DNA from: CAMEON01 sp045128275 | Lineage (GTDB): Bacteria; Bacillota; Clostridia; Oscillospirales; CAG-272 | Assembly (NCBI GenBank): GCA_045128275.1 | Contig: JBGVRH010000091.1 | Span: forward strand, 1-32,026 | Direction of reading: 5' to 3' | DNA length: 32,026 nt | Part shown: in pieces, positions 1 to 7,253 of the stretch | Position numbering within the stretch: the stretch's first letter is position 1 | Layout of the letters: each line of letters starts with the position of its first letter | The notes under the pieces: generated by a model | The model's database searches: none | What the model was told of the DNA's origin: nothing | What the model saw: the letters and a program-made list of their open reading frames with translations, nothing else | Translations under genes and position numbers: made by a program

Positions 1-71
1 GGGGGTCTCCTCTATGCTACCCACTATCAAATCTCTTGGCATATCTACTCTTTTTGAAAGTTTTGGGGATT

Positions 72-101
72 CATAAGGGACTTTTTCAAAAGTCCCTTAT
101 G
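72..101. repeat. Perfect 14-bp inverted repeat in leader
   Basis: Two 14-nt arms (CATAAGGGACTTTT and its complement) are separated by only 2 nt, giving a very stable hairpin on either strand. No T-run follows on either strand, so it is not a classic terminator. A second hairpin, GGGGC-AGA-GCCCC, follows at about 111-123. Together they fill most of the 198-bp stretch before the first gene, in which I see no coding signal or good promoter. The pair resembles a dispersed intergenic palindrome; its function is unknown. Confidence 0.7.
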
Positions 102-198
102 CGGGGGACAGGGGCAGAGCCCCTCGTACTCCCCGTTCCCCATAAACTGCAATTTGCGCATTTTACATTCACCAAAAAACAAAAAAGGAGCCACCGCC

Positions 199-1332
199 AT
201 GTCCCACACCATACAAACTCATATCCCGCACCCCTCCGCCCTCCACGTCACCGCCGTCAACGAAAACGGTGAGCGCATGAGCGGCGGCGGCATCACCTTC
301 CGCACCATCCATTTCGCAGGCCGCGAGATCACCTGCGGCGGCATCGGCGGCATCGGCACCGAGCCCGAGTACCGCCGCAGCGGCCTCGTCCGCGAGGTCA
401 TTGCCGAAATGGCCGCCGAGTGCGACCGCCGCGCCGTCCCCCTCACCATCCTCCATCCCTTCTCCTTCGCCTACTACCGCGCCTTCGGCTTTGAGCGGGT
501 AGCCGACCACCGGGTGCTGGAGTTCCCCATCACCGCCATGAGCTTCGTCCCCCGCTACCCCGACCTCATCCGCTGTACGGGAGACACCCATAACGCCGAG
601 CTGGCCGAGGTCTACAACACCTTCGCCGCTGACGGCCGCCATCTCCTGTTCAAGCGCTCCCCCAACCACTTCCCCACCGCCGACGGCGCAAAAAAGGTCT
701 ACCTCTCCCGCGACGGAGAAGGCAGACCCGACGGCTATATCATCCTGGAAATTGAAAACTACTTCTCGGTCAACCGCATGGTCAGCGTCAACCTCCATAT
801 CCACGAGCTGATCGCCCTCACCGACGAGGCCATGACCAAGCTCTTCGGCTTCATCCGTATGTTCGAGGGAGAGATGGAGACCGTCAAGATGGAAAACGTC
901 GCCATGATCCCCGAGGTGGAGCTGCGCCTGCGTCACTACATGCACACAAGCATCACCATCCTCCCCGACATCATGGCCCGCATCAACGACGTAAAGCTCT
1001 TCTTTGAGTCGGTCCCCTACCCCGCCGAGGCAGGAAGTTTCACGGTCAAGACCACCGAGCCGTCCCGCTCCCCCTGGTCGGGCGACAAGACCACAGGCAT
1101 CTGGCGGGTGGACTACAAGGACGGCACCGCCACCGTCACAAAGCTCCCCGACGACACCGCCGACTACGACTTCGCCGCCGATATCCCCGCCCTGACCCAG
1201 CTGGTCTTCGGCTACGATTCCTACGGCTATGACTATGCCCGCCACACCGAGAACACCGAGTGGCGCACCCCCGCCCCCGATTTCTTCCGCGCCTTCCCCC
1301 GCCGCCCCGCAGGCATCTTCGAGCATTTCTGA
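199..1332 (+). CDS. GNAT family N-acetyltransferase, Eis-like
   Basis: A 377-aa protein read as a GNAT acetyltransferase that moves an acetyl group from acetyl-CoA to an amine; the substrate cannot be told. The acetyl-CoA-binding stretch is at residues 53-72 (GTEPEYRRSGLVREVIAEM), followed by the ILHPFSFAYYRAFGFERV segment typical of Eis-like proteins. The C-terminal third fits the SCP2-like domain of that family, and the chain ends in FEHF with an aromatic/carboxylate terminus as in Eis. The start at 199 is chosen because AAAAGGAG lies 8-9 nt upstream; an in-frame ATG at 154 lacks such a site. Family members usually have about 35-45 more residues before the first strand seen here, so the N-terminus looks short. 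A rho-independent terminator follows at 1361, so the gene is probably transcribed alone or with something before the window. Confidence 0.82.
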   Translation: MSHTIQTHIPHPSALHVTAVNENGERMSGGGITFRTIHFAGREITCGGIGGIGTEPEYRRSGLVREVIAEMAAECDRRAVPLTILHPFSFAYYRAFGFERVADHRVLEFPITAMSFVPRYPDLIRCTGDTHNAELAEVYNTFAADGRHLLFKRSPNHFPTADGAKKVYLSRDGEGRPDGYIILEIENYFSVNRMVSVNLHIHELIALTDEAMTKLFGFIRMFEGEMETVKMENVAMIPEVELRLRHYMHTSITILPDIMARINDVKLFFESVPYPAEAGSFTVKTTEPSRSPWSGDKTTGIWRVDYKDGTATVTKLPDDTADYDFAADIPALTQLVFGYDSYGYDYARHTENTEWRTPAPDFFRAFPRRPAGIFEHF

Positions 1333-1360
1333 TCTCAGAGTCTTCCGACCTGACAAGATG

Positions 1361-1393
1361 ACCCCACCTTCCATCGGAGGGTGGGGTTTGTTT
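1361..1393 (+). terminator. Rho-independent terminator of the acetyltransferase gene
   Basis: An 11-bp stem (CCCCACCTTCC / GGAGGGTGGGG, one G-U pair) with a 3-nt loop ATC is followed by TTTGTTT. It lies about 30 nt after the stop codon at 1332. Confidence 0.88.
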
Positions 1394-1401
1394 GGCTGTG
1401 T

Positions 1402-1552
1402 TGAGATACGATAGATTAGGATCGGTTACGGTAAGATACGGTATGATTCGATAAGATAAGATTAGATTAGATAAGGGCAGCGAAAAACCCGAAAGGAAAT
1501 TTCGCTACCTTTCGCTACCTTTCGCTGACCTTTCGCTGACCTTTCGCTGACC
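1402..1552. repeat. Intergenic degenerate heptamers and TTTCGCT minisatellite
   Basis: The convergent gap 1333-1662 holds no gene. Apart from two terminators it is filled by two repeat blocks. From 1402 to about 1475 runs a degenerate array of GATAAGATTA/GATACG-like units of roughly 7-12 nt. From 1500 to 1552 there are five direct repeats: TTTCGCTACC twice, then TTTCGCTGACC three times. A CAGCGAAA at about 1478-1485 is the inverse of the TTTCGCTG units and could fold onto them. No open reading frame with a ribosome binding site is seen. Confidence 0.8.
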
Positions 1553-1603
1553 ATGTGCCAATCAATCGACCGTATATGTGGAAAATTACTACTTATTCAT
1601 AAC

Positions 1604-1636
1604 AAAAGCATCGGACAAGCCTCGTCCGATGCTTTT
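1604..1636. terminator. Bidirectional terminator between convergent genes
   Basis: A perfect 13-bp stem (AAAAGCATCGGAC with its complement) and a 7-nt loop, with A-runs on one side and T-runs on the other, so it works on both strands. On the minus strand it lies about 27 nt after the dehydrogenase stop codon at 1663. Confidence 0.9.
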
Positions 1637-1662
1637 CATGTTTTGGATGTTTTGCCTTTGCC

Positions 1663-2610
1663 TCACAGATCCACCCGATTGCGCTCCTCTCCCGCGAAGA
1701 ATGCCCTCATATTGAGGATCATTTCCGAGAGACACCGCGCCCGCGCCTCGTAGGCACCCCAGGACATATGGGGGGTCAACAGCACGTTCTCGCGGTCACG
1801 GATATCGTAGAAGGGATGGCTCTCGGGGAAGGGCTCCACAGAATACACGTCACAGCCCAGCGCCCCGATCTTGCCCGATTTCACGGCCTCAGCCACGGCG
1901 GCCTCGTCTGTGACAGCCCCGCGGGCCATGTTGACCAGGATCACACCGTCCTTCATCATGACGATCTCGTCCTCCCCGATCAGCCCTCTCGTCTCGGCGG
2001 TCAGGGGGGTGTGGATCGTGACGATATCCGACTCGCGGAGCAGGGTCGGGAGATCCACGCTCACCCCGTCGGGATGGCGGCGGTTGGTCAGCACCCGACA
2101 GCCCAGCGCGCGGGCCACGTCGGCCACGCGGGAGCCGATCTTCCCCGCCCCCACGATGCCCCAGGTCAGCCCTGCGATCTCATGGTAGGAGGGAGAGAGC
2201 ATATTGGCATTGCCCCCGCGGGTGTAGGAGCCGTCGGCGGTGGCGGCGCAGTAGGTAGGCAGATGGGTGATGAGGGACAGAACCAGCCCCACCGTCACCT
2301 GCATGACGCTCTCGGAGGAGTACCCCCGCACGTTGGCCACAGCCACCCCATGGCGGCGGCAGGCCTCCAGATCAATGTTGTCAAAGCCCGTGGCGGCCAC
2401 GCAAATGATACCCGGCGCGCCCTCGTCGGGAAGCTGATCCTCCCCGATCCTGACCTTGTTCAGAATGACGGCATCCGCTCCCGTGATGCGCTCGCGGACA
2501 GTCTCGGGCGGGGATGTGCGGTAGACCGTGACCTCTCCCTCGGCCTCCAGGGGGAGCAGGGACAGATCATCCCCCAGGGTTCCCGCATCCAGTACGACGA
2601 TTTTTCTCAT
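1663..2610 (-). CDS. D-isomer specific 2-hydroxyacid dehydrogenase
   Basis: A 315-aa NAD-dependent oxidoreductase of the family that includes glycerate, lactate and phosphoglycerate dehydrogenases; it interconverts a 2-hydroxyacid and a 2-oxoacid in the cytosol. The nucleotide-binding motif GAGKIG is at residues 154-159. The catalytic set is visible: Arg230 in VNMARGA, Glu259 in YSVEPF and His281 in LTPHMSW. It lacks the ACT or ASB regulatory domains of long SerA proteins, so it is a short form; the exact substrate is not clear. The start at 2610 has AAAGGAG 8 nt upstream; an in-frame ATG six codons earlier overlaps that site and is less likely. It is the last gene of the minus-strand run, behind a terminator hairpin at 2631-2665 and before a strong terminator at 1604-1636. 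Confidence 0.9.
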   Translation of the reverse strand: MRKIVVLDAGTLGDDLSLLPLEAEGEVTVYRTSPPETVRERITGADAVILNKVRIGEDQLPDEGAPGIICVAATGFDNIDLEACRRHGVAVANVRGYSSESVMQVTVGLVLSLITHLPTYCAATADGSYTRGGNANMLSPSYHEIAGLTWGIVGAGKIGSRVADVARALGCRVLTNRRHPDGVSVDLPTLLRESDIVTIHTPLTAETRGLIGEDEIVMMKDGVILVNMARGAVTDEAAVAEAVKSGKIGALGCDVYSVEPFPESHPFYDIRDRENVLLTPHMSWGAYEARARCLSEMILNMRAFFAGEERNRVDL

Positions 2611-2630
2611 GTTACTTGCTCCTTTCAAGG

Positions 2631-2665
2631 AAAAGGGAGGGCATCCGCATTCGATACCCTCCCTT
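2631..2665 (-). terminator. Terminator or attenuator before the dehydrogenase gene
   Basis: On the minus strand an AAGGGAGGGTATC arm pairs with GATGCCCTCCCTT (one G-U) around a 7-nt loop and is followed by TTTTCC. It lies after the stop of the 135-aa gene (2698) and only about 20 nt before the dehydrogenase ATG at 2610, next to its ribosome binding site. It either ends the upstream transcript or limits read-through into the dehydrogenase. Confidence 0.75.
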
Positions 2666-2697
2666 CCTCAGCGCTTCGCTATGTACAAGTCAGACGA

Positions 2698-3105
2698 TCA
2701 AGCCTCGACGGGAGCCTCAGCGGTCTCCTCGGCGCACTCGCAGGCGCACTCGCACTCAGCCTCAACGACCTCCTCGGCGCACTCGCAAGCCTCTGCCTTC
2801 TTGGGCAGCTTGGCCTTGACAGCGTCAACGGCGTTCACAGCGGTCTCCTTGACCTTACCGGCAGCGGCGGTGGCGGTCTCCTTGACCTTGCCTGCGGCGG
2901 CGACGGTAGCAGCCTTGGTCTTAGCGGCAGCGGCGACGGTAGCAGCCTTGGTCTTAGCGATGGCAGCCTGGCCCTTCTCGGACTTCAGAGCCTCGTAAGC
3001 GGCGATGACGCAACCGGCAGCGACAGCACCGGCGGCAGCGGCGACCAGAACGACGTCAGCGGTGATATCGTTGGTCTTCTTCTTGTTGCAGAACTCGAAC
3101 TTCAT
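2698..3105 (-). CDS. Ala/Glu/Cys-rich membrane-anchored helical repeat protein
   Basis: A 135-aa protein that I cannot assign to a named function. After a charged N-terminus (MKFEFCNKKK) a hydrophobic Ala-rich segment at about 17-41 could span the membrane. Residues 47-95 are 11-residue repeats of the type AKTKAATVAAA / GKVKETATAAA, which should form a long amphipathic helix. At DNA level two of them are an exact 33-bp-spaced repeat (2897-2926 and 2930-2959). The C-terminal 30 residues are acidic and hold six cysteines in CEC / CECACEC patterns. The shape recalls YtxH-type or apolipoprotein-like proteins. The start has GGAGGATACAAACC directly before the ATG. It follows the cyclophilin gene by 101 bp and is ended by the hairpin at 2631-2665. 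Confidence 0.75.
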   Translation of the reverse strand: MKFEFCNKKKTNDITADVVLVAAAAGAVAAGCVIAAYEALKSEKGQAAIAKTKAATVAAAAKTKAATVAAAGKVKETATAAAGKVKETAVNAVDAVKAKLPKKAEACECAEEVVEAECECACECAEETAEAPVEA

Positions 3106-3206
3106 GGTTTGTATCCTCCATATATTGTTTTTTGTTTTTTTATCCGCATTTCGCGGGGATAAACTTGCTTGGGTATCGCTCCGCCCAAGGGGAGCGGGGG
3201 AATGGA

Positions 3207-3740
3207 TCAGGCCTCGGCCACCACAGCGGCGTCGGTGATCATGATGCAGACGCGGGGCACGTCGGAATAGAAGCCGTAACGCCCGGTCTTGCAGGAGGCG
3301 ATCTTGTCCACCACCTCCATGCCCTCCACGACCTGCCCGAAGGCGGCGTACTGGGCATCCAGGTGAGGAGCGTCCTCGTGCATGATGAAGAACTGGGAGG
3401 AGGCCGAGTCGGGATCGCTGGTGCGAGCCATGGACAGGGTGCCTCTCTTGTGCTTGAGGTCGTTGGCCATGTATCCGTTGGCCTTGAACTCGCCGCGGAT
3501 GGCCTTGCAGTGCTTCTGATCGAACTCGGGGGTCATGCCGCCGCCCTGGATCATAAAGCCCTTGATGACGCGGTGGAAGATCAGCCCCTTGTAGAAGCCG
3601 CTCTCCACCAGGGAGAGGAAATTCTCCACGGTCTTGGGGGCCTTATCGGGGCGAAGCTCCATGACGATCTTGCCCAGCTCGGCGGGGGTATCGCCGCTCA
3701 TCTCGGAGACGGTGAAGATCACCTTAGGGAAATTGCTCAT
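3207..3740 (-). CDS. Cyclophilin-type peptidyl-prolyl cis-trans isomerase
   Basis: A 177-aa protein that speeds cis-trans isomerisation of proline peptide bonds during folding. Cyclophilin landmarks are clear: FHRVIKGFMIQGGG with the catalytic Arg, a GTLSMAR strand, and SSQFFIM. There is no signal peptide, so it acts in the cytosol, and its length is usual for a single-domain bacterial cyclophilin. Its ribosome binding site (AGGAG) lies inside the last codons of mrnC, whose stop is 5 nt upstream of this ATG, so the two are probably translationally coupled. Confidence 0.93.
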   Translation of the reverse strand: MSNFPKVIFTVSEMSGDTPAELGKIVMELRPDKAPKTVENFLSLVESGFYKGLIFHRVIKGFMIQGGGMTPEFDQKHCKAIRGEFKANGYMANDLKHKRGTLSMARTSDPDSASSQFFIMHEDAPHLDAQYAAFGQVVEGMEVVDKIASCKTGRYGFYSDVPRVCIMITDAAVVAEA

Positions 3741-3745
3741 GTCGG

Positions 3746-4153
3746 TTATTCTCCTGTTTGAATGGTATCGGGCGTGTCGGGATCCAGCCCGTAGCCCAGG
3801 CGGAAGAGGTGATCCAGCCGCTCGGTCTGCCCCGTGAGGTGCAGGTAGCCGAACAGAACCTCCATGCCCGTGGCGCGGCGGTACTCCGCCACCGAGGCGG
3901 ATTTGGGTACGTTGCCGTGCCCCATGTTCCGCCCTCTGCGGTAGATCGCGGCCTCCTCTTCGGTGAAGTGAGGCTCCATACGCCCCACCGCCTCGGATTG
4001 GGCGGAGGCGCGGACGAAATCCAGCGACGCGCGGTTGAGGTGAGCCGAAGTGGACAGTCCCCGCTCGGTCACCAGGTAGGTGCGGACGCAGACCTCCAGC
4101 ACGCTGTCACCCAGATAGGCCAGCGCGGGGGTAGTGATGTCCGAAAGCTCCAT
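3746..4153 (-). CDS. mrnC: Mini-ribonuclease III (MrnC)
   Basis: A 135-aa protein made only of an RNase III catalytic domain, without the double-stranded-RNA-binding domain. In Bacillus the family matures 23S rRNA by double-strand cleavage of its precursor. The first signature is ALAYLGDSVLE (residues 11-21) with the metal-binding Asp; the second acidic patch is in RATGMEVLFGYLHL. Length matches MrnC (about 130-145 aa). The usual neighbour cysS is absent; here the gene lies between a small membrane protein and a cyclophilin. AAGGAG stands upstream of the ATG with a fairly long 10-nt spacing. Confidence 0.92.
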   Translation of the reverse strand: MELSDITTPALAYLGDSVLEVCVRTYLVTERGLSTSAHLNRASLDFVRASAQSEAVGRMEPHFTEEEAAIYRRGRNMGHGNVPKSASVAEYRRATGMEVLFGYLHLTGQTERLDHLFRLGYGLDPDTPDTIQTGE

Positions 4154-4180
4154 GTGTGACGACTCCTTGTGGGATAGTTC

Positions 4181-4531
4181 TTATGCCTCGATGGCATCCT
4201 CGGCCACGTCGGCCTCCTCGATGTCAAAGCTCTCATTGCCGCCCTCGGGGATGTCGTAGTCCTCGCTTCTGCGGTAGACGCGGAGAAGCAGGGTGCGGAT
4301 CTCGAAATCGCCGTTGCGCTTGACGATAAGCTTGTAGGGGAACAGAAGCACCACGATGATGCCGCCCACCACGGACAGAAGGATGGTCCAGAAGATCTTG
4401 CGCTGTCTGGCGCGGCGCTCGTACTCCTTCTTGTGGATGAGGTGATCGACGTAGTCCAGCACGTCCTCATAGACGTCCACGATCTTACCGCCGAACTTGG
4501 CAAGTGCTCCGAGTACCTTGAAAATGAACAT
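4181..4531 (-). CDS. Small single-pass membrane protein, unknown
   Basis: A 116-aa protein not recognised by family. A basic region (residues 33-46, KKEYERRARQRK) precedes one clear transmembrane helix at about 46-64 (IFWTILLSVVGGIIVVLLF). The last 27 residues are strongly acidic (DIEEADVAEDAIEA), presumably on the other side of the membrane. It lies 27 nt before mrnC in the same direction and 51 nt after UPF0210, so it belongs to the same transcript. AGGAACC is a modest ribosome binding site. No catalytic motif is visible. Confidence 0.75.
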   Translation of the reverse strand: MFIFKVLGALAKFGGKIVDVYEDVLDYVDHLIHKKEYERRARQRKIFWTILLSVVGGIIVVLLFPYKLIVKRNGDFEIRTLLLRVYRRSEDYDIPEGGNESFDIEEADVAEDAIEA

Positions 4532-4582
4532 AGTTGGTTCCTGCCTTTCTATATTTTTGATTTGGTTTACGTATTCGACCCA

Positions 4583-5941
4583 TCAGTTCTTGAGACTGTG
4601 GATGGGAGCGGGGATGCGGCCGCCTCTGTGAATGAACTTGGCGGGGGAGTAGGGTCTCAGCGCCATGATGGGAGCCGTGCCCAGAAGGCCTCCGAAGTCC
4701 ACCTCGTCGCCCACGGTCTTGCCCACGGCGGGGATGACGCGGACGGCGGTGGTCTTGGTGTTCACCACGCCGATGGAGATCTCGTCGGCGATGAGGCCGC
4801 AGATGACCTCCTCGGAGGTGTCACCGGGCACCGCGATCATGTCCAGACCCACCGAGCAAACGGCGGTCATGGCCTCCAGCTTCTCAATGGACAGGGCACC
4901 TCGCTTGGCGGCGGCGATCATGCCCGCGTCCTCGGAAACGGGAATGAATGCACCCGACAGTCCGCCCACGTGGGAGGATGCCATAACGCCGCCCTTTTTG
5001 ACCGCGTCGTTGAGCATGGCCAGGCAAGCGGTGGTGCCGTGAGCCCCGCAGGACTCCAGACCCATATTCTCCAGAATGAGCGCCACCGAATCACCGATAG
5101 CAGGGGTAGGTGCCAGGGAGAGATCCACGATACCGAAGGGCACGCCCAGTCGGTCTGCGGCCTCGGAGGCCACCAGCTGACCCACGCGGGTGATCTTGAA
5201 GGCGGTCTTCTTGATGATGTCAGCCAGCGCAGACAGATCGCAGTCGCCTGCTCTCGCAATGGCGGAGCTGACCACACCGGGGCCCGAAACACCCACGTTG
5301 ATGACCGTGTCGGGCTCACCCACGCCGTGGAATGCGCCCGCCATGAAGGGGTTATCCTCGGGGACGTTGGCAAACACCACCAGCTTGGCACAACCGATGG
5401 AGTTGCGGTCGGCGGTGAGAGCGGCGGCCCGCTTGATGGTAGAGCCCATGAGACGGATGGCATCCATGTTGATGCCCGCCTTGGTGGTGGCCACGTTCAC
5501 CGAGGAGCAGACCAGCTCGGTCTCGGCCAGAGCCTCGGGAATGACGGAGATCAGGTTGCGATCCCCCTGGGTCATGCCCTTATGCACCAGGGCGGAGTAG
5601 CCGCCGATGAAGTTGATGCCCACGGTATCGGCCGCCCGCTGGAGGGTATGAGCCAGCTTGAGGAACACGTCGGGGGACATATTCCCTGCCACCAGAGAGA
5701 TGGGGGTGACGGACACCCGCTTGTTGACGATCGGGATGCCGTACTTCTTCTCAATGTCCTGACCCGTAGCCACCAGATGCTCGGCCTTGCGGGTGATCTT
5801 ATCGTAAATGTTGTCGCACAGGCGGTTCCCGTCGTCGCTGACGCAATCGAAGAGGGAGATGCCCATGGTGACGGTGCGGATATCCAGATTCTCCTCACGG
5901 ATCATCTGGATGGTTTCCAGTATATCTCGCGTATCTAACAT
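4583..5941 (-). CDS. UPF0210 (DUF711) PFL-like family protein
   Basis: A 452-aa cytosolic protein of the UPF0210 family, whose solved members resemble pyruvate formate-lyase in fold though the activity is not established. Diagnostic stretches are GGYSALVHKGMTQGD, LAPTPAIGDSVALILENMGLE and CGAHGTTACLAMLNDAVKKGG. The length is that of the family, so it is complete. The ATG is preceded by GAGGAACC, and the ribosome binding site overlaps the stop codon of the ACT gene 11 nt upstream. Pairing of UPF0210 with an ACT-domain UPF0237 protein is a widely conserved arrangement, suggesting the small protein senses a ligand for the larger one. Confidence 0.93.
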   Translation of the reverse strand: MLDTRDILETIQMIREENLDIRTVTMGISLFDCVSDDGNRLCDNIYDKITRKAEHLVATGQDIEKKYGIPIVNKRVSVTPISLVAGNMSPDVFLKLAHTLQRAADTVGINFIGGYSALVHKGMTQGDRNLISVIPEALAETELVCSSVNVATTKAGINMDAIRLMGSTIKRAAALTADRNSIGCAKLVVFANVPEDNPFMAGAFHGVGEPDTVINVGVSGPGVVSSAIARAGDCDLSALADIIKKTAFKITRVGQLVASEAADRLGVPFGIVDLSLAPTPAIGDSVALILENMGLESCGAHGTTACLAMLNDAVKKGGVMASSHVGGLSGAFIPVSEDAGMIAAAKRGALSIEKLEAMTAVCSVGLDMIAVPGDTSEEVICGLIADEISIGVVNTKTTAVRVIPAVGKTVGDEVDFGGLLGTAPIMALRPYSPAKFIHRGGRIPAPIHSLKN

Positions 5942-5952
5942 GGTCGGGTTCC

Positions 5953-6222
5953 TCAGATATGGTGCATGGTGTTGAAGATATCCTCATGCATGGTGTGGAT
6001 CACCAGATCGTTGGCCTTACCTAGCGCGTCCAGCTTGTCCACGAACTCCGAGAACTCAACGGTCAAAGAATCGATATCCGCCAGCATGATCATGGCGAAG
6101 TAGTCGCTGAGAACCGACTGGGAAATATCCACGATATTGGCACCGAACTCGGCGCAGGCGGTCGCCACCTTGGCGATGATACCCACGCTGTCCTTGCCCG
6201 TAACGGTAATGACTGCTTTCAT
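5953..6222 (-). CDS. ACT domain protein, UPF0237 family
   Basis: An 89-aa protein that is a single ACT domain, a fold that binds amino acids or other small ligands. The start MKAVITVTGKDSVGIIAKVATACAEFGANIVDISQ is typical: a first strand, the GKDxVGI turn and the first helix. It is the first gene of the minus-strand operon, with AAAGGAG before the ATG and a consensus promoter at 6260-6288. It lies directly before UPF0210, its usual partner, and probably regulates it; the ligand is unknown. Confidence 0.93.
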   Translation of the reverse strand: MKAVITVTGKDSVGIIAKVATACAEFGANIVDISQSVLSDYFAMIMLADIDSLTVEFSEFVDKLDALGKANDLVIHTMHEDIFNTMHHI

Positions 6223-6259
6223 GGAAAAAACTCCTTTGGGGAATACTATTGGTCATTAT

Positions 6260-6288
6260 ATTATACTATATTCTTCGCAAATATGCAA
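6260..6288 (-). promoter_or_regulatory. Sigma-A-type promoter of the ACT-UPF0210 operon
   Basis: Read on the minus strand, TTGCAT (6288-6283) is followed after exactly 17 nt by TATAAT (6265-6260). The start codon at 6222 lies about 38 nt past the -10 box. A second overlapping TATAAT is at 6260-6255. Confidence 0.85.
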
Positions 6289-6399
6289 TAGGTAAATTAT
6301 GAATTTTTCAAGATTTATGTGTGTTTTTTTCACGAAAACCCCTCCCGTCCTCGCTCTCATAGAAAAAAGAAAAAAATTTGGTGAAAAACGTTTTTCTTC

Positions 6400-6428
6400 T
6401 TGCAATCCTCGGAAGATTATGGTATAAT
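6400..6428 (+). promoter_or_regulatory. Sigma-A-type promoter of the 175-aa membrane protein gene
   Basis: TTGCAA at 6400-6405, a 17-nt spacer and TATAAT at 6423-6428, with an A/T-rich stretch upstream. It is divergent to the promoter at 6260-6288, and both share the same -35 core (TTGCA). Confidence 0.88.
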
Positions 6429-6465
6429 GAGAGCAGAATAACGTCATCAAGAGAGGTACATCATC

Positions 6466-6993
6466 ATGAGCGATTTCAACACCTTTGAGTTCGTCGTAGA
6501 CGAGCGCGCCGAGGGCAAGCGCAAGGCCCTCAAATTCTGGGGCCGCTTCGCCCTCCTGGCCTTCGTGACCATCTGGGTCGTGGTTTCCCTCTGCACCATC
6601 TTCTATCTCGCCGTCCTGCCCCTGTGCCTGCTGGGTCTGGTGCTCTACTTCTGGAAGATCTTCAACTGCGAGCTGGAGTATTCCATGGTCTCGGGTCAGA
6701 TGACCTTCTGCCGCATCTACGGCGGCATGAAGCGCAAGAAGATCCTGGAGCTCACCATCAAGGACTTCCGCGAGATCGCCCCCCGCACCGCCGAGTCCGA
6801 CGCCAAGCTGAAGGCCCAGGGGGTCAGCAAGACCTACATGTTCGCCTCCCACTCCACCGCCGAGGATCAGTATTATGCCACCTTCGAGGAGGACGGTCAG
6901 CTCTGCGTCGTCTACTTTGAGGCCACCGAAAAGACCCTCAAGCTCCTCCGCTACTACAACCCCGTCACCGTGGTCACCAAGGTCTCCCGCTGA
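6466..6993 (+). CDS. Two-helix membrane protein, unknown
   Basis: A 175-aa protein that I do not assign to a function. A soluble N-terminus of about 25 residues is followed by two hydrophobic helices close together (about 26-47 and 49-66), then a roughly 110-residue cytosolic beta-rich domain with LEYSMVSGQMTF and KKILELTIKDFREIAP. The pattern matches small DUF-type membrane proteins common in Clostridia (DUF6106-like is my best guess). AGAGGT stands before the ATG. Its own consensus promoter and a strong terminator at 7031 make it a single-gene unit. Confidence 0.8.
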   Translation: MSDFNTFEFVVDERAEGKRKALKFWGRFALLAFVTIWVVVSLCTIFYLAVLPLCLLGLVLYFWKIFNCELEYSMVSGQMTFCRIYGGMKRKKILELTIKDFREIAPRTAESDAKLKAQGVSKTYMFASHSTAEDQYYATFEEDGQLCVVYFEATEKTLKLLRYYNPVTVVTKVSR

Positions 6994-7030
6994 TGTGACT
7001 ACCCAAAAATCAGACAACTGAAACCACCGA

Positions 7031-7058
7031 AGGACGGGAGCATTCCCGTCCTTTGTTT
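7031..7058 (+). terminator. Rho-independent terminator after the 175-aa gene
   Basis: A perfect 9-bp stem AGGACGGGA / TCCCGTCCT with a 4-nt GCAT loop, followed by TTGTTT. It starts 37 nt after the stop codon. Confidence 0.92.
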
Positions 7059-7082
7059 ATTGGAAAATTGCAGTTTTTCGGT

Positions 7083-7184
7083 GAGATACAAGTTACAAGA
7101 TACAAAGATACAAGATATGCAAAAAACCTTACGGAAGCTTCCGTTTCTATATCTTGTATCTTGTATCTCCGTATCTTGTATCTC
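7083..7184. repeat. Long inverted repeat of GATACAA heptamers
   Basis: Two 36-nt arms (7083-7118 and 7149-7184), each built of GATACAA / AGATACA-like heptamers, are inverted to each other with 32 of 36 positions matching. The 30-nt centre contains a perfect 14-nt palindrome (ACGGAAG / CTTCCGT, 7131-7144). The whole would fold into one hairpin of about 100 nt. It fills the gap between the terminator at 7031 and the next gene at 7254. The design is like that of the TGCAAAA elements at 17659 and 21877, though the heptamer differs. Confidence 0.85.
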
Positions 7185-7253
7185 CTCGACAAACCCAAAT
7201 TTGAAACTTCCCCTGCTTCAACATCATACTATACTTCCCGAAAGGAGCCCCCC

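Noticed and set aside
3177..3196. CGCTCC/GGAGCG hairpin after the cyclophilin gene as a terminator
   Set aside because: No T-run follows on the minus strand, and an alternative CTTGGG/CCCAAG pairing competes; not enough to call.
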